DNA of 64,000 nucleotides from the NCBI GenBank assembly GCA_025356095.1, contig JANXUR010000048.1, positions 1-64,000 on the forward strand, given 5' to 3'. Positions within the stretch are counted from its first letter, which is position 1. The number at the start of each line of letters is the position of its first letter. A program made the translations under genes and the position numbers. The notes below the pieces were generated by a model that worked only from the letters and a program-made list of their open reading frames with translations, was not told where the DNA came from and did not search any database. Shown one piece after another: positions 45,820-54,771 of this stretch. The DNA is from Acidobacteriaceae bacterium (GTDB lineage: Bacteria; Acidobacteriota; Terriglobia; Terriglobales; Acidobacteriaceae).

Positions 45820-48024
45820 TTAGGCCTTGGTGGTGGTGCCAGCTCGCCGCGAGCGCGGCTTGGCCACTACTTCTGGTTTCGGTGCCCCTTCTTCCACCGA
45901 CTCTGCCCCCGGAATATCCTGCAACTTGGCTTTGCCTTCGACCAGCGCGATCAGGAAGTCTTGCGCGCTAAAGGGCTTGTCTCCATTCGCACGCTCCGCC
46001 CGAAGATAGACCCCGGCCTCGGTCAGCACCCGCGCCTTTTTGGTGTCGGCCAGATAAGCGGCTAGAATTTCTTCTCGCAGACGCTTGCGCAGCTTCGCTT
46101 CTCTTACCGGGAACAGTACTTCTACCCGCTCATACAGATTACGGTGCATCCAGTCCGCGCTGCCTGCGTAAATCTGCTCATTTCCGCCATTGGCAAACAG
46201 ATAAATGCGGCTATGCTCCAGAAAGCGGCCCACAATGCTCCGCACCCGAATCCGCTCACTCACACCCGGAATCCCCGGCCGCAACGCACAGATGCCGCGG
46301 ATAATCAGGTCAATCTCCACCCCCGCCTGCGACGCCCGGTAGAGCGCGTGAATCGTATTCTTATCCAGCAGCGAATTCATCTTCGCAATGATTCGCGCCG
46401 GTCGCCCTGCCCGTGCGTGTTCCGCCTCGCGCTCAATCATCTCGAGGCAGCGCATCGAAAGCGTGAGCGGCGACACCAGCAACGGCTCATAGCTGGCATG
46501 CTCGGAATACGCCGTCAAGTATGCGAATACATCGCTGACCGCGTTGGTAATCTGCGGATCGGCCGTCATCAGGCTCAAGTCTGTGTAGAAACGCGCCGTC
46601 ACCGAGTTGTAGTTGCCCGTACCCAAATGCGCATAGCGTCGCGTGGTGCCATCCGGATCACGCCGCACCAGCAGCGCTAGCTTGCAATGCGTCTTTAGCC
46701 CCACCACACCGTGGAAGACCTGCACGCCCGCATCTTCCAGTTCACGCGCCCAGCGGATGTTCGAGGCTTCGTCAAAGCGCGCCCGTAGCTCCACCACCGC
46801 CGTGACTTCTTTGTGCGTCGCAGCTTCAATCAGCGCTGGTACCACTCGCGAGTTCTCCCCCGTACGATAGAGCGTCTGCTTAATCGAGAGAACTCGCGCA
46901 TCTTCCGCAGCCGATTCAATCAGTGCCACCACTGGCTCATAGGAGTCATACGGATGATGCAGCAGAATGTCGTTCCGCCGGATCTCCTCAAACAAATCTT
47001 CCGTCTTCGGCGACAGCCGCAACTCTCGCGGCGCAAACGGACGAAATTTTAAATCCGGCCGGTTCGTCTGCTCGCAGATATTCATCAGACGGCTCAAATT
47101 CACCGGCCCATCCGTGCGAAATACCTGCCAATCTTCCAGATCGAAGTTCACCTGCAAACGATCCGTAATCTCCGGGCTGGCACCCGCTTCAATCTCCAGC
47201 CGCACCACGTCGCCCTTGCGCCGGTTGTGTAGCTCACTCCGCACCAGCTCCAGCAGCGACCGCGACTCTTCTTCTTGCACATACAAGTTACTGTTGCGCG
47301 TAGCTCGAAACGCCGCCGACGCCAAAATCTCGTACCCCTTGTACATCTCCTTCGCATGATGCGCCACCAAATCCGCCAGGAAGATATAGTCCGTGGTCTG
47401 TTTGGAGGGCAGCCGCACCAGCCGGGGCAAAGCTCGGGGCACCGTCACCACCCCGGTATAGATCACCGCCGAGCGATTTCTTTTCAGCAGAAACGCCAGA
47501 CACAGAGCCTTGTTAATCACCCGCGGAAACGGATGCGACGGGTCTATCGTCACCGGTGTGAGCAACGGGTCCAGTTCGCGGTCGCAGTAGTCATCCACAA
47601 AGGCCCGTTCATTTGCATCCAGTTGGTCAATCTCCAGCACCCGAATACCCTCGGCTGCCAGCGCCGGATGCAGCAAATCATTCCAGCAGCGATACTGCGC
47701 CGCCAAAAAGTCGTGCGTCTCTTTCGCCACCATGTCCCGCTGCTGTAACAGCGTGATGCCATCGGGCAACGTCAGCACATGGCCATCTTCAATCTGCTGC
47801 ACCAGGCCGGCCAACCGCACTTCAAAAAATTCATCCAGATTGCTGGCCGTAATGGAAAGAAACTTAATCCGCTCCAGCAAAGGATTGGATTCGTCTTCCG
47901 CCTCCTCCAGCACGCGCCGGTTAAAGGCCAACCAAGACATTTCACGGTTCAGCAGAAAAGCGGGATTCTCCACGGGCAGGTTCGTCATCGTCACTCGCGT
48001 CGCATCCGGTGCGGTCTCAATCAT
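45820..48024 (-). CDS. ppk1: polyphosphate kinase 1
   Basis: A 734-residue enzyme that polymerises the terminal phosphate of ATP into polyphosphate at the inner membrane. [18 protein letters not shown] opens the N-terminal domain. The autophosphorylated histidine is in [10 protein letters not shown] near 468, and the second catalytic region carries [18 protein letters not shown] near 585. Length is normal, with an alanine/lysine-rich tail ending RRAGTTTKA. An ATG 12 codons later is an alternative start. It lies 14 bases after a small exported protein gene and probably shares its transcript. It ends at a strong terminator. Confidence 0.96.
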   Translation of the reverse strand: MIETAPDATRVTMTNLPVENPAFLLNREMSWLAFNRRVLEEAEDESNPLLERIKFLSITASNLDEFFEVRLAGLVQQIEDGHVLTLPDGITLLQQRDMVAKETHDFLAAQYRCWNDLLHPALAAEGIRVLEIDQLDANERAFVDDYCDRELDPLLTPVTIDPSHPFPRVINKALCLAFLLKRNRSAVIYTGVVTVPRALPRLVRLPSKQTTDYIFLADLVAHHAKEMYKGYEILASAAFRATRNSNLYVQEEESRSLLELVRSELHNRRKGDVVRLEIEAGASPEITDRLQVNFDLEDWQVFRTDGPVNLSRLMNICEQTNRPDLKFRPFAPRELRLSPKTEDLFEEIRRNDILLHHPYDSYEPVVALIESAAEDARVLSIKQTLYRTGENSRVVPALIEAATHKEVTAVVELRARFDEASNIRWARELEDAGVQVFHGVVGLKTHCKLALLVRRDPDGTTRRYAHLGTGNYNSVTARFYTDLSLMTADPQITNAVSDVFAYLTAYSEHASYEPLLVSPLTLSMRCLEMIEREAEHARAGRPARIIAKMNSLLDKNTIHALYRASQAGVEIDLIIRGICALRPGIPGVSERIRVRSIVGRFLEHSRIYLFANGGNEQIYAGSADWMHRNLYERVEVLFPVREAKLRKRLREEILAAYLADTKKARVLTEAGVYLRAERANGDKPFSAQDFLIALVEGKAKLQDIPGAESVEEGAPKPEVVAKPRSRRAGTTTKA

Positions 48025-48038
48025 GGGTGAAGACTTCG

Positions 48039-48464
48039 CTACTTCTGGGGAGTAGTTGGCGCCTCAGGCGCAGGAGTCGCCGCCGCAGGCAAGGCCGCAG
48101 CAGTCGTATGCTTTGAAATGTACATCCGCAGATCGGCGCCAGAAGGCCGCTTCAAAAACAAATCACGCTTTACCACCCGCACTTGCAGCCTATCCCCTTC
48201 GTTCCACACATCCTCCGGAAAAGTCGAACCTTCATCATGGGGAATGTACTGCCCGCTGTAGACGTCGGTGCCCACTTGAACACTCAAATCAAACACATCG
48301 TCATCGGTCTGCAACGGCGTATTCGATTGCCAGGCGACCGTACGCGCCCGTTTCGAGTGTTTCAGCGAAATCAGTACGCCTTTCGCGTACTTTGGCCCCA
48401 CTGCAGCATTCGCCGCGCTGGCCAACAGAATTCCTAGCACTATCAATGCAAGAAAATGTCGCAT
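48039..48464 (-). CDS. small exported protein in the polyphosphate operon
   Basis: A 141-residue protein with a signal peptide (MRHFLALIVLGILLASAANA). The mature part starts AVGPKYAKGVLISLKHSKRAR, then VGTDVYSGQYIPHDEG and VVKRDLFLKRPSGADLRMYI, and a Pro/Ala-rich tail. It is probably a small beta-rich periplasmic domain; I recognise no family. TGAGGCGG precedes the ATG. It lies 14 bases before ppk1, so the two are co-transcribed, and a link to polyphosphate or phosphate handling is inferred from position. Confidence 0.75.
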   Translation of the reverse strand: MRHFLALIVLGILLASAANAAVGPKYAKGVLISLKHSKRARTVAWQSNTPLQTDDDVFDLSVQVGTDVYSGQYIPHDEGSTFPEDVWNEGDRLQVRVVKRDLFLKRPSGADLRMYISKHTTAAALPAAATPAPEAPTTPQK

Positions 48465-48509
48465 AACCGCCTCAGTATAGCCCATCACTATGGTGCATTG
48501 CTGTTCGCA

Positions 48510-48544
48510 CAAAAAAACGGCGCCGCAAGTTCCACCGGCGCCGT
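48510..48544 (-). terminator. Rho-independent terminator of the porin gene
   Basis: A 9-bp stem ACGGCGCCG/CGGCGCCGT with a 10-base loop is followed on the minus strand by seven T residues, about 20 bases after the porin stop. Confidence 0.95.
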
Positions 48545-48564
48545 CGTCTCGCAATTACCTTCAA

Positions 48565-50235
48565 CTAGAAGGTATAGACCAAGTCAAACTGCAAGCGCTT
48601 CAAGTAAGGGTCGCTGCTGCCCGGCTTCACGCCCGTCGCCAGTTTGGCGTTCAGCAGCGTTGAATCCAGCGTGTGTCCATACCAGTACGTGAAGTTGGCC
48701 GAGGTGTTAGCACCCACCTTCCACAACCCGAAGAAACGATGCTGTTCGATGTTCGTTGGCGCACGCTGATCCGATTCCGTAAACGCTGCAATCGCCGAAT
48801 CCTGCTCCTGATGATTGAACGCGTACCCGAACTGGATGTCGCCCTTGTTGCGGTTTTGTCCAACGCTGGCTTCAAAGTAGTAAGCCACACCTTGGCTGCC
48901 CTTGGTCACCGTCGTCACCTTGCCGGTCGAATCAACCGTCGGCACCGTGCTCGCGGCGCGTAAGTTGTCCAAATATTCTGCCGTAAAGTTCAACGGCAGT
49001 CTGGTGGACCACTTGCCCGTTCCTGTCTTCACTTGGCCGCCAACAATCAAATCGGAATACAAGAAGCCCGAGAGGAAGTGTTGGACACCCTTCGAATCTA
49101 CAAATGTCGCGTTGGTGATGCCGTTCGCACCAAACGCGCAACTCGGAGTCTTGTTCGGCAAACCGTTGCCGCTGGCGCAACCTGCTCCCGGCCCTGGAAC
49201 CGGCAAGCCGCCTGTCGTGGTCGTTGCACCCACCTGATAGGCTGATGCGTTCAGAATCGCATCTGCATTCTTCCAGTTCAGCACCGTGTACGAGGGGTTC
49301 AACGTCAAACGCCCTAACACGATTCGCGAGTTGATTGAGCCGCCCGCCGCGAACGAATCCGCACCGCCGCCCACTTCCGCGTATAGCATCTGGATACCCT
49401 GAACCGTCACGTTCTTTACATACTTCTGCCGCGCCAAGTCAAACGAGAACTTTTCGTTGAAGCCTTCTGGATTGATATCCGGATCGAACGTGTCCGAAGT
49501 CCGGGTCCAACTGTAGGCAAACTTACCGCCCGTCACCGACAGCCACTTGTGCGCCCGCGGATTGTACGTGATATACCCACGGTCAATGCCGATCGTCTTC
49601 TTCTGGAAGAAGTCCGTCAAGCTGCTGTTGGTCGAAGTCGAATCTGGCAGAACACCCGACGCCAGCGCTACACCCGCCAGAAAGTCGTCGTTCAACTTGC
49701 CTTCAAATCCGAAACGTACCCGGATGCGTGCCCGGTTACGATCCGCTACGCCCGGCTGAAAGAAGCTTTCACCCCGGACCCGCATATCGCCTGTCCAGCG
49801 AAAACGGCCCAGCGTGGATTCCAGCGTACTCACCCGCTTCTGCTCATCCTGCGTCGTGACCGCGCTGTTGGCCAGCGTCGTCTTCACATCGGTCAGGTCG
49901 CTGTTCAGCTTGTCGAAGGAATCCTTCTGGACGGAAGAGTTCTCCACCGCCATTGCCTTTTCATTCGCTGAAGCCGCCGAAGCCTTGGCATCCACCAGCT
50001 GCTGCTGCGTTTGCTGCCACACTGCATCCCGCGCTGCCATCTGCTGCTTCAGCGCTTCAATCTGCGCCGACTGCGCCGCCAGCGCATCCCGCAACCCCTT
50101 CACATCATCCGCCGTCACGGCCGGTACCACCGGAACGTCCGGCTTCTTCGCCGCCTTCTTGGTGGCAGCACTGGCGCTCGCCAACAGGGACGCCGCCGTC
50201 AGTACCACCGCTCCCAACTTGATTGCGTACTTCAT
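48565..50235 (-). CDS. outer-membrane porin with N-terminal coiled coil
   Basis: A 556-residue outer-membrane protein. After a signal peptide (AVVLTAASLLASASA), residues about 40-135 are Ala/Gln/Lys-rich and strongly coiled-coil-like (ALAAQSAQIEALKQQMAARD). From about 150 a beta-barrel begins (RFRWTGDMRVRGESFF, RNRARIRVRFGFEG), typical of putative porin families, and the protein ends with a phenylalanine (FDLVYTF), the barrel assembly signal. I chose the ATG at 50235 because AAGGAGAT precedes it. It lies 133 bases downstream of pstS, which suggests a phosphate or anion channel; selectivity is not shown by sequence. Confidence 0.88.
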   Translation of the reverse strand: MKYAIKLGAVVLTAASLLASASAATKKAAKKPDVPVVPAVTADDVKGLRDALAAQSAQIEALKQQMAARDAVWQQTQQQLVDAKASAASANEKAMAVENSSVQKDSFDKLNSDLTDVKTTLANSAVTTQDEQKRVSTLESTLGRFRWTGDMRVRGESFFQPGVADRNRARIRVRFGFEGKLNDDFLAGVALASGVLPDSTSTNSSLTDFFQKKTIGIDRGYITYNPRAHKWLSVTGGKFAYSWTRTSDTFDPDINPEGFNEKFSFDLARQKYVKNVTVQGIQMLYAEVGGGADSFAAGGSINSRIVLGRLTLNPSYTVLNWKNADAILNASAYQVGATTTTGGLPVPGPGAGCASGNGLPNKTPSCAFGANGITNATFVDSKGVQHFLSGFLYSDLIVGGQVKTGTGKWSTRLPLNFTAEYLDNLRAASTVPTVDSTGKVTTVTKGSQGVAYYFEASVGQNRNKGDIQFGYAFNHQEQDSAIAAFTESDQRAPTNIEQHRFFGLWKVGANTSANFTYWYGHTLDSTLLNAKLATGVKPGSSDPYLKRLQFDLVYTF

Positions 50236-50368
50236 GAATAGATCTCCTTGTGTGCTTTCTGAGTAGGGCGAAAGCGCTTTGCAAAATTCGCCGGGCCCCG
50301 AGTGCCAGGCGATACCCCGAAACTCCTTTGCGCACACCTCCCCTCTCGGCGAGGCGCACACCTCATTT

Positions 50369-51376
50369 CTAGCGGACGTTCTTGATCGCGACCTTAACCT
50401 TCTCCGTTACCGAAGCTGGCAGCGGCGCGTACGTCAATGCACCCGTCATGCTCTGCCCGTCCGTTACCATCCAGCTCAAAAATCCGGCGATCAGCTTGCC
50501 CTTCGCCGCGTCCTTCGACTTCTCCGGAATCAGCAACCAAGTGAAGCTCGAAATCGGATAAGAATCCTTGCCCGGTGCATTCGTGATTGAAACCCGGAAG
50601 TCCGCCGGCATCGTCTTCACCGAAGCCGCCGCCGCTGTTACGCTCTCCAGCGAAGCCTTCACAAAGTTGCCCGAAGCATTGCGCACCACGCCATACGGAA
50701 TCTTGTTCTGCACCGCGTAGATCAATTCGATGTAGCCAATCGAACCCGGCAGCGTCCGAATCTGTCCCGCGACGCCCTCATTGCCCTTGCCGCCCAATCC
50801 GCTCGGCCATTTCACCGAAGTGCCCTTGCCTGCGCTGTCCTTCCACTCATTGCTCACCTTGGAAAGATAGTCAGTAAAGATGTACGTCGTGCCGCTGCCA
50901 TCCGAGCGATGCAACGTCACAATCGTTTGGTTCGGAAACGTGACCCCGGGGTTAATCTTCGCCAGGCGCGCATCGTTCCAGTTGTTGATCTTGCCCAGAA
51001 AAATGTCTGCCAGCACGTCTGGCGTGAACTTCACTTCGCCCGCAACACCCGGAACGTTGTACGCCGGAACCACTGCGCCCATCACCGTGGGAATGTGCAA
51101 CAACTTGCCGTTGTATTGCGAAAGCTGGTCATCTGTCATCGGACCATCGCTCGCACCAAAATCTACCGTGCCTGCCAAAACCTGACGAATTCCTCCGCCC
51201 GATCCGATGGATTGGTAGTTGAACTGCACATCCGAATGCAGCTTGCGGTACTCGCTAAACCATTTGGAATACATGGGATACGGGAATGTGGCACCCGCTC
51301 CATTAATAGTCGTTTGGCCCCAAGCCGAAACGACAAAAACTGCCAAACACAACACTAGACCAAAACGGCGACTCAC
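50369..51376 (-). CDS. pstS: phosphate-binding periplasmic protein
   Basis: A 335-residue exported protein that binds phosphate and delivers it to PstCA. After a signal peptide (VLCLAVFVVSAWG) it shows NGAGATFPYPMYSKW, SIGSGGGIRQV, FGASDGPMTDDQ and LHRSDGSGTTYIFTDYL, the ligand loops of PstS. The start is GTG at 51376 with AGGAGG upstream. It is separated from the pstCAB-phoU operon by the porin, ppk1, sixA and ppx genes. A Pho-box-like repeat lies 54 bases upstream. Confidence 0.95.
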   Translation of the reverse strand: MSRRFGLVLCLAVFVVSAWGQTTINGAGATFPYPMYSKWFSEYRKLHSDVQFNYQSIGSGGGIRQVLAGTVDFGASDGPMTDDQLSQYNGKLLHIPTVMGAVVPAYNVPGVAGEVKFTPDVLADIFLGKINNWNDARLAKINPGVTFPNQTIVTLHRSDGSGTTYIFTDYLSKVSNEWKDSAGKGTSVKWPSGLGGKGNEGVAGQIRTLPGSIGYIELIYAVQNKIPYGVVRNASGNFVKASLESVTAAAASVKTMPADFRVSITNAPGKDSYPISSFTWLLIPEKSKDAAKGKLIAGFLSWMVTDGQSMTGALTYAPLPASVTEKVKVAIKNVR

Positions 51377-51429
51377 TATATGTTTCCTCCTGAGAGTGAC
51401 GGGCTACCTTATGGTTCTAGTGGCGGCTT

Positions 51430-51447
51430 GTTACAAACTCGTTACAG
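51430..51447 (-). promoter_or_regulatory. PhoB-box-like direct repeat upstream of pstS
   Basis: The minus strand reads CTGTAAC-GAGT-TTGTAAC: two 7-base half-sites with 11-base periodicity, as in the E. coli Pho box (CTGTCAT-N4-CTGTCAT). A TAGAAC that could serve as a -10 element follows about ten bases later. Position and spacing fit activation of pstS under phosphate starvation. Confidence 0.65.
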
Positions 51448-51569
51448 ATTGGTGAATATCTATTGAAACGCCCCGCCAGCCCGCAAGAGTCGAGGCAAAA
51501 ATGGGCTCAACTGCCTGCCATTCCCCAAGCTCCAAGACCACCATACTAACAGAATCCATAATATTTATT

Positions 51570-51596
51570 AGTATAGTAGGGATTCAAAAATGTCAA
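51570..51596 (-). promoter_or_regulatory. candidate sigma70-type promoter upstream of pstS
   Basis: The minus strand has TTGACA at 51591-51596 and TATACT at 51570-51575, with a 15-base spacer, in AT-rich sequence. It lies nearly 200 bases before the pstS start, upstream of the Pho-box-like repeat, and may give a basal, longer transcript. The short spacer is a weakness. Confidence 0.4.
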
Positions 51597-51644
51597 ACGC
51601 CATTTTTCTCCCCTCGCCTTCCCTTTTCTAATTCAACTTGCCAT

Positions 51645-52553
51645 TTACCGCTGCTGCTGCGCAATCCGGTTCAGCGCCGTACCGAATAGCGGATTCGCCG
51701 GAAAATCCTTCTTCAAACCTTCCAGCAGATGCGTCGCCTCACTCTTGTTCTTTTCGCGCACGTACGCGATCGCCAGCAGTATCTTGGCAAATGGGGCCAG
51801 ATACCGTCCCCCGGAAGCCGTCTTTTGCAAGTCGTTGAAGCCCCCCTGCTTATCCGCATCAATGCCGCCCAACCGCAACAGCCACCGCATCGGCGCGATT
51901 AGTGACCCGGTCATATACTTGGCGAATCCTGTGGCCAAATAGGCATCGTCGTAATGCGGATCCAGCGTCAGCAGCTTCTGCCCATACACCGTAGACGCCC
52001 GCGTATAGCGCAAGGCTGTAAAGTTCTGCTTGGCCACTAGCCCAGCCCAATCCGCCCGCAAGCCGTTGGAAAGCGTCAACGCAAACAGTGCGTTTTTGTC
52101 GTTCCCATCCACCGTCAGCCGCTTGTTGGCACTGGCATCGGCCCGCACCAGCAGCGCTTCCATCTGCTCATGCACATGCTCATCGGCCGTGAACCTGTCT
52201 TTCGAACGAATCCACTCATCGCTTTCCAGCAGTTGGCCTTCCAGCAATCCGATCCGGTGAAATTCCGCAAACAACAATCCCGCCGCCTCCCCCACCGGCC
52301 CCATCGGATCCTCAGGAAACGCGCTCTGCCAGCGCCGGAATTCCTCACTCGCCAAAGAAAACTCCAAATTGTAGAGATGATGAAATCCAATATCGAGCGA
52401 GGGTCCCTGCCTGACCACCAGACTCGTCGTCCCGCTTCCAGAGGAGCCACTTGCCACTAAACCGCCTGGCAACGGCAAAGCCTCTGCCCCACCCACCGCA
52501 AAACTCAACAGCAGGCCCAACCCACAGATACACACTCGCACCAAACTCTTCAA
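51645..52553 (-). CDS. exported helical-repeat (TPR-like) protein of unknown function
   Basis: A protein of about 302 residues with an N-terminal signal-like segment (VRVCICGLGLLLSFAVGGAEA). The rest is helical with repeat-like spacing (HHLYNLEFSLASEEFRRWQSAFPEDP; TLDPHYDDAYLATGFAKYMTG; IAYVREKNKSEATHLLEGL), suggestive of TPRs. I chose a TTG at 52553, three bases past the SpoIIE stop, with GGAG seven bases upstream; an ATG at 52598 overlaps the previous gene and adds a His-rich start. It is likely translated with the SpoIIE phosphatase gene. Confidence 0.7.
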   Translation of the reverse strand: MKSLVRVCICGLGLLLSFAVGGAEALPLPGGLVASGSSGSGTTSLVVRQGPSLDIGFHHLYNLEFSLASEEFRRWQSAFPEDPMGPVGEAAGLLFAEFHRIGLLEGQLLESDEWIRSKDRFTADEHVHEQMEALLVRADASANKRLTVDGNDKNALFALTLSNGLRADWAGLVAKQNFTALRYTRASTVYGQKLLTLDPHYDDAYLATGFAKYMTGSLIAPMRWLLRLGGIDADKQGGFNDLQKTASGGRYLAPFAKILLAIAYVREKNKSEATHLLEGLKKDFPANPLFGTALNRIAQQQR

Positions 52554-52555
52554 AA

Positions 52556-54196
52556 CTAGGCTCCAGCTCCGGTGTACACCACCTCGATGATGGTGCAATC
52601 GTCGGTCAGCGCGTGATCCCCACGGAACGCGTCCACCGCCGCCAAGATATCTTCCAGGCTTCCGCCCCGTTCTACCACTTCTTCCAGCCGCAGGTTGTCG
52701 AAGAAATCACCCGCCACATTCTCCGCTTCCGTCACCCCGTCGGTCACGATAATCATGCGGTCTCCCGGCTGCAACTGCAATTTCATGCTGGTATATTCCG
52801 CCGTCGGAATCAACCCCACCGGCATACAGCCTTCACTCGGCCGCAGTACCTTGCCGTTCATCACCATCACCGGGGCTACGTGCCCGCAGTTCACAAACTC
52901 CATCTCGCCATCCGCCCGCAGGTCCACCAATACCGCCGTGGCGTATTTCGCACTCAAACTCTTGGCACACAAAAAGCTGTTGATGGTCGAAAGCGTCTCG
53001 CACAGCGGCACTCCCGTCTTTAGATGCGAAAAAAACATGCCCTGCAACGTGGAAGCAAGCAAAGCGGCTGATACTCCCTTGCCCGAGACATCCGCCAGCA
53101 CAAATCCCAACGACTGCGGAGTCGCCACCACATCGTAGAAGTCGCCCCCCACCTGTTTGCAGGCAAAATTGCGCGCCTTCAACGTTGCAAACGGCACGTC
53201 CGGCACGTTCACCGTCAGCAAGCCCTGCTGAATCGAAGCCGCGATGGAAAGCTCCTGCTCCGCTCGCCGCGACGCCTCTTCTGCCTCCACCAGTCGCGCT
53301 TTTTCCAGCAGACCTGCCGCTTCTGTCGCAATGGTCTGCAAAATGTCGCGGCTTACAGTGGAGAAGTCCCGCGCCCGGTAGCGCGCATCCATGTAGAGTG
53401 CGCCAATCACTTCGCTGCCCGACGACCCTCGCAGCGGAATGCAAATCACCGTCCGCAGGTCGAATGCCACCACCGACTGCCGCATCGCCATATCGCCAGA
53501 CTGGCTCGTGTCCGTCAACATAAACGCCGCATTCGCCCGCATCGCATCCTGCAAAATGGACTGCGAGATCGTCGCGTCGTCGCTGATCTCTTCACTCTTG
53601 GCATTCATCCCCGCCGCAATGCGAAGTGTGCCATCGGCCTGCTTTAGGAACACAAAACCACGCTCGGCTCCGGTCAACCGCAACGTCGCTTCAATCAGCG
53701 TGTGGATGATCTCATCCAGGACGCCCGAGCTATTCAATCGCCGCGCCGCATCCAAAAACAGCGTCAGTTTCGCTAAATCCGTGCTGTCGTTCGAAGAATT
53801 CCCCTTGAACGACGCAATCTGGCTCAGCAGCAGCGACGCCGAGCTGCCTGAAGCTGGCCTCGGGTCGAAGATCACGTGCATATTGTCACGCACGCCAAAT
53901 TCAATCTTGTCATCCCGCTGCAACTTCTGGCGCGAGATCTTGTTGCCGTTTACGTAAGTACCGTGCCGGCTCTTTTGATCCACCAGAAAGTACTCGTTCT
54001 CCTCCACCACAAACGTGGCGTGATCCCGCGACACCCGAGGATCCGCAAACACCAGATCCTTATCCGCCTTCCGCCCTACCTCGAACGGCAAACGCACCAC
54101 CTGAACCGTGCGTCGCGCATCCCCCTCAATCACCAGCAGGCTGGGTAAGCGAGTCTCGCCAGAAGACGAACGAATTGTGAATGTTGTCGCTGCCAT
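52556..54196 (-). CDS. FHA-GAF-SpoIIE protein phosphatase (RsbU-like)
   Basis: The 546-residue protein has an FHA domain at about 20-115 (VGRKADKDLVFADPRVSRDHATFVV; KSRHGTYVNG), a GAF domain at about 150-310 and a PP2C/SpoIIE phosphatase at about 330-546 with the metal-binding GGDFYDV and TDGVTEAEN. The FHA domain would read phospho-threonine; GAF may bind a small ligand; the phosphatase usually dephosphorylates a STAS anti-sigma antagonist, and such a gene lies just upstream. The pair suggests a partner-switching stress or developmental switch, possibly linked to Ser/Thr kinases like that at 0.7-3.7 kb. Confidence 0.92.
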   Translation of the reverse strand: MAATTFTIRSSSGETRLPSLLVIEGDARRTVQVVRLPFEVGRKADKDLVFADPRVSRDHATFVVEENEYFLVDQKSRHGTYVNGNKISRQKLQRDDKIEFGVRDNMHVIFDPRPASGSSASLLLSQIASFKGNSSNDSTDLAKLTLFLDAARRLNSSGVLDEIIHTLIEATLRLTGAERGFVFLKQADGTLRIAAGMNAKSEEISDDATISQSILQDAMRANAAFMLTDTSQSGDMAMRQSVVAFDLRTVICIPLRGSSGSEVIGALYMDARYRARDFSTVSRDILQTIATEAAGLLEKARLVEAEEASRRAEQELSIAASIQQGLLTVNVPDVPFATLKARNFACKQVGGDFYDVVATPQSLGFVLADVSGKGVSAALLASTLQGMFFSHLKTGVPLCETLSTINSFLCAKSLSAKYATAVLVDLRADGEMEFVNCGHVAPVMVMNGKVLRPSEGCMPVGLIPTAEYTSMKLQLQPGDRMIIVTDGVTEAENVAGDFFDNLRLEEVVERGGSLEDILAAVDAFRGDHALTDDCTIIEVVYTGAGA

Positions 54197-54306
54197 ACAG
54201 AACCTTCTTCGGGATGTTGTTAACCCTTGCGGAAATACAAAACTTCGGGCCGCCCGTGGAGCGCACTCACCGGCACCAAGTCACCGGAAGCCCGGCTATT
54301 TGCCGA

Positions 54307-54648
54307 TTACTTAAACGACGCGACCGCAGTCTCCACACTCTCATACACGTCAAACACCGTGTACAGCTTGGTCACCTGCAGCAACCCAATCACTCGGGTG
54401 CTCAAATTGGCCAGCTTTAGTTCCGCGTTCGCGGACTTCGCCGACGTCTGCAAACCGACCAGCGTCCCCAAACCGCCGCTGTCTATGTACCCGACCTTGC
54501 GCAAGTCCAAAACCACCTTGGCGGACTCCGCCAAAGCCGCCTTCGCCTCATCCCGCAGCAATGCTGCCTCCGGACCAAACACCAGTCGTCCATCCGCCGC
54601 CAACACCGCAACGCCATCTTCCCTGCTGGAAGTAATCTTCAGTTCCAT
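54307..54648 (-). CDS. STAS-domain anti-sigma factor antagonist
   Basis: A 113-residue STAS protein. The regulatory serine region is VLDLRKVGYIDSGGLGTLVGL, with DS as the phosphorylatable site, followed by LKLANLSTRVIGLLQVTKLYTVF. Such proteins bind an anti-sigma kinase when unphosphorylated and free the sigma factor. GGAGGTGTGAGGG precedes the ATG. It lies 110 bases upstream of the SpoIIE phosphatase, its likely partner. No HATPase-type anti-sigma kinase is in the window. Confidence 0.92.
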   Translation of the reverse strand: MELKITSSREDGVAVLAADGRLVFGPEAALLRDEAKAALAESAKVVLDLRKVGYIDSGGLGTLVGLQTSAKSANAELKLANLSTRVIGLLQVTKLYTVFDVYESVETAVASFK

Positions 54649-54771
54649 CCCTCACACCTCCATTGCGATCATGTGCAATCTCATTCTGCTTCCACAACCA
54701 TTATCGCAGGTTAGCCTAAATGCTACCTGCGGGCAAAGCAAGCCAATAAGCGGCAAAGCCTTTGCCTAGAA

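Larger units (their letters stand above)
51377..51644 (-). other. intergenic region upstream of pstS
   Basis: It holds the PhoB-box-like repeat and the candidate promoter described separately, and an AT-rich core around 51550-51600. No gene was seen in it. Confidence 0.5.
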
